From Theocolax elegans (Eukaryota > Arthropoda > Insecta > Hymenoptera > Cerocephalidae), in assembly GCA_026168455.1 (NCBI GenBank), contig CM047428.1, positions 36,135,255-36,199,254 of the forward strand: 64,000 bases of DNA, read 5' to 3'. How positions within the stretch are numbered: position 1 is the stretch's first letter; each line of letters starts with the position of its first letter. The notes beneath the pieces are model-generated. The model had not been told where the DNA came from, searched no databases, and saw only the letters and a list, made by a program, of their open reading frames with translations. Shown here piece after piece: positions 56,701 to 64,000 of the stretch. Both the position numbers and the translations under genes were made by a program.

Positions 56701-57899
56701 TCAGCTAGTAATGATTTCCTCTCCTCCTTTTTCCGCTTTCTTCTTCCTTTTCCTCTATTTCCTTCAAAGCCGACCAGCGGCGCTGTCAACTTCCTTCATT
56801 TTGAATATGGCACCCGTTTTCCATCATTGGCAGGTCAACAGGTGCTATCGATACTACTGCCCCCTTCATTCCTCCAGTATTATTCCTTCAAACATATCGG
56901 TGCGAATATTATTTCCAGTCCCAAGTGTTAGCTGGGCTAGCGCCTCCACTTGTGCAATTCGCACTCTTCTTTTCTCTCTCTTACACACTGGAGTCGAGTA
57001 CGAGAGAGTCCCGCGCTTCGTTGCGCCTGCGCGCTCTCTCGGTAGTCCTCGTGGTGCAAGCGAGTGAGCTCCCCCCTCTCCGCCGCCGCCTATGTACACG
57101 CATGCGGCAATATTGCTTCGCGCGCGAGTCCGTTCTCTCTCTCCGTCTCTCTCACTTTCGTGTGTACGGATACTCGGCGGTTGTGCAGTGGTTCGAACCT
57201 GGTGCGGCTTCACGGCGACGACGTCTACGAGGAAAGGAGTTCCCATCATCCTGAGGTGTTGTCTGCGCGGGTCGGCGTTTCCATCACTTCTCCTTCACCA
57301 GCAGCGAGTAACCTCTCTCTCTCTTCTCTTCAACTAGCTCGACGTTATGGTAAGTATTATTTGTTTATTCATCTCTCCTTATCTCCGACACATAAAACAA
57401 ACCAATTCAATTCCATTATTTCCCATCCTTTCCTTTTATTTATTCATACGACTCGGTGATGACAATGGCTGAGGCTTTGTTATACATTGTTTACCTTTTC
57501 TCTAACCTCTCTAGTACCACATGTCAACCTTACCTCTAACCTATCCCATACACTACAATTATTATTTATAAACTCTACTTATTTAATTTAAACAATCATG
57601 TAATTCGTTATTACTCTAATTTAATATCTTTCCCTACAGGTAACGATGCCCAGGACCAGCAGGAGCCAGTGCCAAGGAGTCGCCAAACCACCAACGTAGG
57701 AGTTTTCCTGACCCAGGAGGAGGTATCATCGACATTTACACACAGGTAATGCACAGGCATTACCTGTGTTAGGTAAGATGTTCCTATTTTAGTATCTTTG
57801 GTTTATTACTATATACTAATATCATATATTTGTTTTTCAGGTCTAGACGACAACAAAGTTTAAGATTCTATTTATTCATGTGAGGTATTTACTACCTCA
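56701..57899 (-). mobile_element. Candidate 3' LTR of the reverse-strand gypsy element
   Basis: Reading the reverse strand, a purine tract (AGGAGGGGGG, 57915-57905) precedes TGTGAGGTAGTAAATACCTC at about 57899, as a polypurine tract precedes an LTR. The interval then includes a CpG-rich block (56900-57340), as LTR promoters often do. The far end is not fixed because the 5' LTR is outside the window; 56701 is a working limit only. Confidence 0.4.
57064..57883 (+). other. Possible spliced forward transcript (three exons)
   Basis: Forward strand: the CpG-rich exon candidate ends TTATG|GTAAGTATT (57349/57350). A 290-base intron ends TTTCCCTACAG (57639). A 106-base exon (57640-57745) ends ACACAG|GTAATG. 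A 95-base intron ends TTTGTTTTTCAG (57840), and the last exon reaches TGA at 57883. One frame stays open through all three exons, but it has no ATG in exon 1; an ATG straddling the first junction opens only an 18-codon frame. It overlaps the candidate LTR. Coding status doubtful. Confidence 0.3.
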
Positions 57900-58226
57900 C
57901 AATACCCCCCTCCTAAGTCAGGACACGCTCCTACAAGGAAAGTGGACTGCACTTACAGAATAATTGGCCAAAGCGATAATCATCACCGATCACACATAAC
58001 CCATTAATTCTCATTCATTCCAACATCTGTCCTCATACTTCTGCCCAAAAATTTTTTTTTAGCTTAAGATCATAAAAGAATTACCTACTAATAATAATAT
58101 ATGTATCAACAACAACAAAAAATAATAATATTAATAATTAATTAATAAAATAAAAAATAAAAAAAAAAATCGTTCGTTACCATCCAATACTTACTATCAT
58201 TCCTAAATTTCCTTATCCTAATATCT

Positions 58227-58372
58227 CCTTCCATCTATTCCATCGTTCTATCTGTTCCATCATCATCTTCCTGAAAATTAAGGTTTTCCTTCATTTCACG
58301 TCCTTCCATCTATTCCATCATCTCTACCATCATCATCTTCCTGAAAATTAAGGTTTTCCTTCATTTCTTATT
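58227..58372 (-). repeat. 75-bp tandem duplication in the element 3' region
   Basis: CCTTCCATCTATTCCATC opens each unit and CTGAAAATTAAGGTTTTCCT lies in both. Non-coding, between ORF3 and the candidate LTR. Confidence 0.85.
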
Positions 58373-58408
58373 TTTCCTTCATTTTATTATCCCTTCCTTT
58401 CCTAGATC

Positions 58409-58936
58409 TTATTTGGAACGTCCCCGTATGAGGGAAGCAATTATCTGTAATTGCTCCTCCTGGGACAGTTCCATCAGGGCTTCTACCAACCCAGCCCTCG
58501 AGGATACCGCGGTGGAAGGGCCTGGTTGTTCCTGAGAGCTGGGTGGTTCGGTTGCCCCGGTCCTCGGGCGTCGGAGGCGGGCAGAGAGTGTAGGAGGGGG
58601 ACCCGGGATGGTTACCGTCGGAACCCTAACCTCCCTAGGTGGAGTTGGGGGTCTTGGTTCTTCCCCCAGTCCGGCGTATCTCGCGGGATTCACCTCCTTC
58701 AACCGCTGGACGTGGATCCGGCCACACCTGGGACACGAACGGGTTTGTACGCCTTTACGGCCGCAATTGCGGCAATACTCGTGTCCCAGGGGTCTTGGAC
58801 ACTGGATGGCGAGGTGGCCGGTCTTCCAGCAGGCAAAACATGCACCGAACGGGGGGTCCAACATCGGGTCTATCATCACCCGGTCCAGATCTCCAAATAG
58901 TATGCCCTTCTTCGGTATCGGTTGAGGCACTGACAA
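58409..58936 (-). CDS. Gypsy element ORF3, C-terminal zinc-knuckle part
   Basis: Frame of 175 codons that overlaps the end of the upstream ORF3 frame. It carries a CCHC knuckle (CFACWKTGHLAIQC), a second Cys-rich motif (YCRNCGRKGVQTRSCPRCG), a Pro-rich linker and a helical C-terminus (ALMELSQEEQLQIIASLI). Knuckles of this kind bind nucleic acid in gag proteins. It most likely continues the long ORF3 frame, the two being offset by one base at a C-run near 58955. It lies about 500 bp from the candidate 3' LTR. Confidence 0.7.
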   Translation of the reverse strand: MSVPQPIPKKGILFGDLDRVMIDPMLDPPFGACFACWKTGHLAIQCPRPLGHEYCRNCGRKGVQTRSCPRCGRIHVQRLKEVNPARYAGLGEEPRPPTPPREVRVPTVTIPGPPPTLSARLRRPRTGATEPPSSQEQPGPSTAVSSRAGLVEALMELSQEEQLQIIASLIRGRSK

Positions 58937-60662
58937 CCTGAGGGGGAACCTTGGGTCCGTCGTCCCAACGTGACACTTTACGGGGGGTCTGCGGAGGTTC
59001 CTCCCCCCCTTCCAGTGTACGCGGTGGAGACTTCCTTAATCCTTTTTCTTCCTCTTTCTTCTTCTGCAATTCTTCTCTCTCTTTTTTCAATCTCCTTATT
59101 TCTCTTTCTCTCCTTCTTTCTTCTTCCACATGTCTATCCCATTCCTCCTTTTCCTTATCCTTCCGTTCTTGTTCCTCTCTTTCTCTTTTCTTCCTCCTCA
59201 GCTCTTCCTCCTCTCTCTCTCTTTTCTTCCTTCTCAACTCTTCCTCCTCTCTCTCTCTTTTCTTCCTTCTCAATTCTTCCTCCTCTCTCTCTCTTTTCTT
59301 CCTTCTCAATTCTTCCTCCTCTCTCTCTCTTTTCTTCCTTCTCAATTCTTCCTCCTCTCTCTCTCTTTTCTTCCTTCTCAATTCTTCCTCCTCTCTCTCT
59401 TCCTCGCGTTTCTTTTTCTCCTTCATCTCCTTCCTCTCTGCCTCCATCCTTTCCTCGTCGCGCCGAGCGCGGAATTCCTCCCAAATCCTCTGGGCTTCCG
59501 CTCGTCTCCTCGCGTCCTCCCTCTCGAATATCCTCCTCTGTTCAAGGTAGCGTACTTGAACAGAGGGTTCTTCAGGAGATGCTGGTCGAGGAGGGCTGGG
59601 GATACCGCTCACGTAGTCGTCCATGGTGAGTTGTCGGCGGGGATTATATCTCCGCGCTCGGCGGCGTGCGGAAAGGCTCCTTGCCTGGTTCCGATAACTG
59701 TCGTCATAGACAGGGATCTCCCCCTGCTGGAGAGGTAATCCCCTGACTGTGGTGGTTTTCTCCACTTCCACTTTCCTTGGGAGTGGTGCCACCACAGCAG
59801 CCGGAGTCCCTCCCCGGACAGGGAGGTCCTCCTGGACAACTAACCGTCCGTTAGTGAGGGCAGCAATCCCCTCTGGAGATTCTAGAAGAGCTCTATGGAG
59901 TTCCTCCACTGCCTCCATGCTCTCCCGTTCCTCCAGAATTATGGAAGCCACTCCCATGGTACTAACCTCATACGTAGCTGGGGTTGGTAGCTTCCTTTTG
60001 GGGATTGCTCCCCTGGACCGGTCTATCCCGTCATCCATCAGTAGGGATGAGGGGGTGGGGAGAGGTTCCGGAGTTTCCTTGCCGGACATAATGTCTAGCA
60101 TCTTGTTCCGGTACTCCCTCACCCTATCCGGGTGGTTTACTGGGGTTGGAGGTAGTACTGACGGGTCCCATGGGTCAAAGTCCATGGGCTGGTCCATCCG
60201 TGCCTCCTTCCCAACCTCCCCCTCAATCCAAGTGAGTCCCTCTTCCAACACCTTCCTGGCCATGGCCTGGTCAGGAAGGGTGGACTCTGGAGTTGGAGGG
60301 GCCGGGGTGGCCAACTCTGCCAACTCCTGTCCGATTGGAAGAGGAACTTCCTTCAATAGTCCGTCTTCGATGGTGTTCTTGCGTTCCTGCTGTCCTTCAT
60401 TAAGAGGTTGGGGCACCGATAGAATTTCGGTGGCCCTCTCCCCCCCTCCAGACGAGGGCATGCCCGAAGTCGATGCTCCCTGCAGGGGAAGCGCGTCTAA
60501 ACGGACCCACCGATCCTGGTCATCGGAGGGGCGACTGGGTTGAGTTGGAGGAGCGTGCAGCCATTGTGCCAATAGCTGGACGGCTTCCTCTTCCTCAGGA
60601 CCCAGTGTCTCCCGGAGGTGTTCAACGGTGTGCACAGGTGACTTCGGGTGTTGACGTTCCAT
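58755..60662 (-). CDS. Gypsy element ORF3 with ER/K helix repeat
   Basis: 635 codons from the ATG at 60662. The N-terminal half is Pro/Glu-rich and probably disordered. About residues 370-540 are charged and helical, including six tandem copies of a 12-residue unit (EEEELRRKKRER; 36 bp each, about 59170-59400), a pattern typical of a single alpha-helix or coiled coil. It has no signal peptide or membrane segment, so it is not an env. After about 58955 the frame leaves the knuckle-coding frame and ends at 58755. It starts 99 bases after pol. Most gag-like in composition but sited downstream of pol. Confidence 0.65.
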   Translation of the reverse strand: MERQHPKSPVHTVEHLRETLGPEEEEAVQLLAQWLHAPPTQPSRPSDDQDRWVRLDALPLQGASTSGMPSSGGGERATEILSVPQPLNEGQQERKNTIEDGLLKEVPLPIGQELAELATPAPPTPESTLPDQAMARKVLEEGLTWIEGEVGKEARMDQPMDFDPWDPSVLPPTPVNHPDRVREYRNKMLDIMSGKETPEPLPTPSSLLMDDGIDRSRGAIPKRKLPTPATYEVSTMGVASIILEERESMEAVEELHRALLESPEGIAALTNGRLVVQEDLPVRGGTPAAVVAPLPRKVEVEKTTTVRGLPLQQGEIPVYDDSYRNQARSLSARRRARRYNPRRQLTMDDYVSGIPSPPRPASPEEPSVQVRYLEQRRIFEREDARRRAEAQRIWEEFRARRDEERMEAERKEMKEKKKREEEREEEELRRKKREREEEELRRKKREREEEELRRKKREREEEELRRKKREREEEELRRKKREREEEELRRKKREREEQERKDKEKEEWDRHVEEERRREREIRRLKKEREELQKKKEEEKGLRKSPPRTLEGGEEPPQTPRKVSRWDDGPKVPPQVVSASTDTEEGHTIWRSGPGDDRPDVGPPVRCMFCLLEDRPPRHPVSKTPGTRVLPQLRP

Positions 60663-60670
60663 CTCAGATT

Positions 60671-60716
60671 CTGCAACAATAAAACAAATACCTTCATAGT
60701 TCCATCACATACTTAC
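60671..60716 (-). promoter_or_regulatory. Splice-like donor and acceptor just before ORF3
   Basis: Reverse strand: a perfect donor GTAAGTATGTG starts at 60716, and a T-rich tract ending GTTTTATTGTTGCAG has its AG at 60672-60671, nine bases before the ORF3 ATG. The 46-base span is short for an insect intron. The acceptor may instead pair with a donor in the leader, producing a spliced mRNA for ORF3 as retroviruses do for env. Confidence 0.4.
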
Positions 60717-60761
60717 AACATCCTCAATAAATTTCCATCCATTCTTGTTGTCTCAACACTC

Positions 60762-63700
60762 TTATACACGGGAAGGGGCATATGGGATCAAATCTTTGAC
60801 GTGCACCTTCGTGTCTTTTTTATTTTCGCGTTTCAATAAATAAACCGTTGGGGATAGGATCTTTACTATTTCATATGGACCTTCAAATTTTTCATGTAGC
60901 TTTGCTGTAAATTTATCTGCTGCTTTTGATAGTACATGCGTAGTTTTTGATACTAAATCTCCAACTTTAAATTCTACATGCTTTTTATTTTTATTATATT
61001 CCTTCATCTGTTTTTCTCTTGCTTCATCTAAATGTTTTGAAACAATGTCCCTCAATGCATCTAACCTCCTAGCGCGATCTAACCAGACTGTTGGGTCCAA
61101 TTTCATTATGGGTTTCTTTCCTTCTACCTCTCTTCTTAGACTTTTCACCGGGTGTGGATTTCGTCCAAAATTTAGAAAGGCAGGGGAAACTTTTGTAGAG
61201 GATTGGACTGCGGTGTTGATTGCGTGGCGAAGTTCGTGGATATGTTCGTCCCAGCAACGATGATCGTTCTTTACGAACATGGCAATCATGGTTTTTAGGG
61301 TCCTGTTGCATCTTTCCACTGGGTTTGCTTGCGGGTGGTATGGTGGGGTTGTGACATGTTTGACTCCGTATTCGTCCAACATTGCCTTCAATACTTTGTT
61401 ATCAAACTCTTTGCCATTGTCTGATAAGAAGTATTCCGGCGTTTCCCACCTAAAAAGGATTAGATCTTCTAATGCTTTTGCTACCGATTTTCCATCAGCT
61501 TTCCTAATTGGTTTAACCTCGATCCATTTTGTAAACAAATCTTGAAAAACGATCAAATATTTGTTTTGGCTTTTACTGGGTGGAAATTCCATTAGGTCTG
61601 CTGCAACAATGCACCACGGTCTATCAATTATTCTCATTTCCATCATTCCTTGTTGTCCACTTTGAGGTGTTTTGTAATGGTGGCATACTTGACATCTTTG
61701 TATGTATTTATTAATGTCGTGCCACATACCTTGCCAATAATACTCTCGTGCTACACGATCATATGTCTTTTCTATACCTCCGTGTCCAACTGATGGTATG
61801 TCATGAGCTTCCTGCATTACTCTTTCACGATATTCTAATGGTACTACTAGTCTCCAAGTTTCCTCTCTATTTACGATAGGGTCAAGTAATTCATCATATC
61901 TATATCTATATAACATTCCATCAATTATTCTCCAATTCTGAAATCTATCAGGAAATTTTTCTACATCACGTAACCTCTTTAAATACCATTCATCCTTTAT
62001 TTCTTCAAATGCCGCTGCCTCCATAATTTTATCATCATCTCCATCATCGAACATTCGCGATAGCGCGTCGGGAACGTGGTTAAGAGTACCTTTTCTGTGT
62101 ACTATCTCAAAGTCCCATTCCATCATTTCTAATGCCCATCGTGCTAGTCTACCCGTTGGTTCCTTTTTGTTCCTCAGCCATTTTAGTGCCATGTGATCTG
62201 TTATGACGGTGAAGTGATAACATTCGATGTAGGGTCTCAACTTTTTAATTGCCCACAGGACTGCTAGGCACTCCTTTTCTGAAGTTGAGTAGTTCCTTTC
62301 AGCATCGTTGAGGACCCTGCTTATGTATATTATCGGGTGTTCTCCATCATCAAAGTTTTGTGTAAGCACTGCACCAATGGCGTTGTTACTGGCATCCGTC
62401 TGTAGACAGAAGGGCTTAGTGAAGTCGGGACGAGCAAGTACTGGGGCTCGTGAAATAGCATCTTTTAATTTCTCAAAGGCTTCCTGTTGTTCCTGTTCCC
62501 ACTTCCACTTCACTGTTTTCCTCAATAGTTTTAGCAAAGGTATTTTCGTCTCCGAGTCTTTGTCTAGGAAACGTGAGTACCAACCTATCATCCCTAGAAA
62601 TCTTCTTAATTGCTTAACGTCTTTTGGAGCAGGATAGTTCTTTATTGGTGCTATCTTCTCTTGATCTGGACGTAAGCCTTCTTTATCCAACACATAACCA
62701 AGGTAAGTGACGCTTGAACAACAAAACTCGCATTTATCTCTGTTTACCGTTAAGCCATACTTCACCAGTTTCTTCAGTACTTCCTCTAACCAGCGCATGT
62801 GCTCTTCAAATGACCCTGTGGCTATGATGATGTCATCGAGGTAACCAAATACATGTGGCACGTATTCTGGGCCAAACAGAGCATCGATAAGCCTTTGGAA
62901 TGTCATTGGAGCATTTGTTAAACCAAATGGCATGCGGGTAAATTGAAGAAGACCTGTTCCTGGAACCGAGAATGCGGTAAATCTTTTACTAGATTTATCC
63001 AGTGGTACCTGATAGAACGCTTGGCGTAAATCAATTTTAGAGATATAGCGTGCGTGTCTCATCCTGTCCAATATAGTATCCATGTTCGGTACTGGGTATG
63101 CGTCTCTTATGGTCTGTTTATTGAGGTCCCTATAATCTATACAGAATCTATAGGTTCCATCAGATTTCTTTACCATCACCGGAGCACTTGTATAATCACT
63201 AGCGGACCATTCTACTATTCCTTCATTCCATAATCTTTCCACTTCCTCATGTGCATTCTCAATCATTTTGGGTGACCATCTACGTAGTTTGTGACGAACT
63301 GGTATTGATCCTGGTATAATTGCTATGTGGTGTTCTATTATGTTTGTCATCCCAGGTGATGCAGATGGGGGAGGTAGTATTTTAGATACTAACTTTTCCA
63401 CCTTCTGTCTCCGTGGGTTTGACAATTCCGATATTCCTGCACATTCAGCAAAGATTACTGGATCTTCCTTGGACTCGTTACCATCATACGTTTTGTGCCA
63501 TGGTCCTTCATGTACTCTCCATAGTCTATGTCTATGGCGTTCGTCGACATCCCATTTAGCGCAGAAGTCTTTACCCAGTACTACATCATGTTCGAAAATT
63601 TCTTGTGCCTTCAATTCCAGTATTCCTATGTGTCCATCAACTTCAAGGTTTAATTTCAAAATTCCTATGGATTTATTGATTCCTCCATGAGCATTCTTCA

Positions 63701-64000
63701 CATAGGAATCCGAGGGTAAAAGTCTATCTTTGAACTTCTCTACTACCCGCGGTCCTGCTACTGAAATCATTGCACCTGAATCCAACAATCCTCTAAATAT
63801 ATGTCCACCTATATTCAAGCGTACGAATCCTCTATTTTCTAAACTATTCTCTGCTACTATCTTTTCTGTGTCTTCATCCTTCTTATTTACTTCATTCACC
63901 ATACCAGCATAATCTTTCTTCTCATTTTCTTCAGCAATTTCCTTCACTCTGTTTTCTTTATCATCTATTTCCATTACAATTTTCTTATCTTCGATTTTTG
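60762..64000 (-). CDS. Ty3/gypsy Pol polyprotein, intact, open at the window edge
   Basis: 1070 codons from the first ATG (63974), with the frame still open to 64000, so it may be fused to a gag beyond the window. Domains: aspartic protease (LLDSGA, Asp65); RT 240-420 with FCIDYRDLN, MPFGLTNAP and YLDD (378-381); RNase H with QTDAS (Asp527), TDHMALKWL and NHVPDALSR; integrase zinc domain (His724, His731, Cys761, Cys764); integrase core Asp793, Asp852, Glu887; C-terminal GPY-type module near 1030. No chromodomain. All catalytic residues are present with no stop, so this enzyme set could be functional. It processes, copies and integrates the element. Confidence 0.95.
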   Translation of the reverse strand, partial: KIEDKKIVMEIDDKENRVKEIAEENEKKDYAGMVNEVNKKDEDTEKIVAENSLENRGFVRLNIGGHIFRGLLDSGAMISVAGPRVVEKFKDRLLPSDSYVKNAHGGINKSIGILKLNLEVDGHIGILELKAQEIFEHDVVLGKDFCAKWDVDERHRHRLWRVHEGPWHKTYDGNESKEDPVIFAECAGISELSNPRRQKVEKLVSKILPPPSASPGMTNIIEHHIAIIPGSIPVRHKLRRWSPKMIENAHEEVERLWNEGIVEWSASDYTSAPVMVKKSDGTYRFCIDYRDLNKQTIRDAYPVPNMDTILDRMRHARYISKIDLRQAFYQVPLDKSSKRFTAFSVPGTGLLQFTRMPFGLTNAPMTFQRLIDALFGPEYVPHVFGYLDDIIIATGSFEEHMRWLEEVLKKLVKYGLTVNRDKCEFCCSSVTYLGYVLDKEGLRPDQEKIAPIKNYPAPKDVKQLRRFLGMIGWYSRFLDKDSETKIPLLKLLRKTVKWKWEQEQQEAFEKLKDAISRAPVLARPDFTKPFCLQTDASNNAIGAVLTQNFDDGEHPIIYISRVLNDAERNYSTSEKECLAVLWAIKKLRPYIECYHFTVITDHMALKWLRNKKEPTGRLARWALEMMEWDFEIVHRKGTLNHVPDALSRMFDDGDDDKIMEAAAFEEIKDEWYLKRLRDVEKFPDRFQNWRIIDGMLYRYRYDELLDPIVNREETWRLVVPLEYRERVMQEAHDIPSVGHGGIEKTYDRVAREYYWQGMWHDINKYIQRCQVCHHYKTPQSGQQGMMEMRIIDRPWCIVAADLMEFPPSKSQNKYLIVFQDLFTKWIEVKPIRKADGKSVAKALEDLILFRWETPEYFLSDNGKEFDNKVLKAMLDEYGVKHVTTPPYHPQANPVERCNRTLKTMIAMFVKNDHRCWDEHIHELRHAINTAVQSSTKVSPAFLNFGRNPHPVKSLRREVEGKKPIMKLDPTVWLDRARRLDALRDIVSKHLDEAREKQMKEYNKNKKHVEFKVGDLVSKTTHVLSKAADKFTAKLHEKFEGPYEIVKILSPTVYLLKRENKKDTKVHVKDLIPYAPSRV

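Noticed and set aside
58970..59738. Forward-strand Ser/Leu/Phe-rich ORFs
   Set aside because: They are antisense shadows of the ER/K repeat in reverse-strand ORF3.
59749..60543. Forward 264-codon ORF
   Set aside because: Antisense to ORF3, with low-complexity composition and no domain.
58409..60662. Envelope gene in ORF3 position
   Set aside because: No signal peptide, membrane anchor or cleavage motif; zinc knuckles and charged helix point to a gag-like role.
63325..63690. Forward ORF of 121 codons
   Set aside because: Antisense shadow of the gypsy protease and RT.
1..64000. Bacterial or viral contig
   Set aside because: No operon structure; nested eukaryotic retroelements, SINEs and microsatellites dominate.

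Overview
This window is AT-rich eukaryotic DNA, most likely from an arthropod and probably an insect. Almost everything recognisable is mobile DNA. Families and fragments seen include Ty3/gypsy LTR elements, an I-type non-LTR element with RNase H, a jockey-like RT fragment, a Penelope-like element, Helitron, piggyBac, a tRNA-derived SINE, a 5S-rRNA-derived SINE, a hAT-type MITE and several foldback elements. Satellites and simple repeats fill much of the rest. I recognise no host protein-coding gene with confidence and no bacterial signature (no operons, no Shine-Dalgarno spacing). The order of insect cannot be fixed from this sequence alone.

Layout. 0.5-0.8 kb: AT microsatellite. 0.85-2.6 kb: internally deleted LTR element (5' LTR, primer-binding site, gag, last 54 bp of the 3' LTR). 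2.6-3.4 kb: reversed Helitron fragment. 4.4-5.4 kb: dispersed repeat whose second copy is at 53.0-55.4 kb. 5.45-6.8 kb: a 1.35-kb insertion with a 14-bp target duplication that carries a duplicated, covarying RNA-stem module. 6.8-9.4 kb: decayed gypsy pol. 9.5 kb: tRNA-SINE. 10.7-12.9 kb: duplicated module built on a ~97-bp satellite. 17.05-22.2 kb: nearly full-length but frame-broken LINE. 22.65-23.1 kb: 5S-derived SINE. 25.0-26.0 kb: second LINE fragment split by a SINE. 28.6-30.8 kb: large inverted repeat whose spacer holds an insertion carrying a complete hammerhead ribozyme. 33.1-34.3 kb: dead piggyBac transposase.

35.0-44.1 kb is one nested locus. A reverse-strand gypsy pol fragment (RNase H to integrase) was hit by a MITE and by a Penelope-like element. 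The Penelope insertion has a 15-bp target duplication, an inverted truncated copy, a tandem truncated copy and one intact 843-aa RT/GIY-YIG ORF. The right part was then duplicated in tandem. Five copies of a Penelope-type hammerhead motif lie in its pseudo-LTRs. 44-55 kb holds a decayed repetitive ORF, a jockey-like RT fragment and several terminal-inverted-repeat or foldback elements.

57.9-64 kb is the best preserved element: a reverse-strand gypsy with an intact pol (protease, RT, RNase H, integrase) open to the window edge. Downstream of pol, in the position normally held by env, lies a long ORF with an ER/K helix repeat and C-terminal zinc knuckles, preceded by splice-like signals. Its gag and 5' LTR would lie beyond the window.

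Many reading-frame breaks sit in homopolymer runs, so some apparent pseudogene damage may be assembly error rather than biology.
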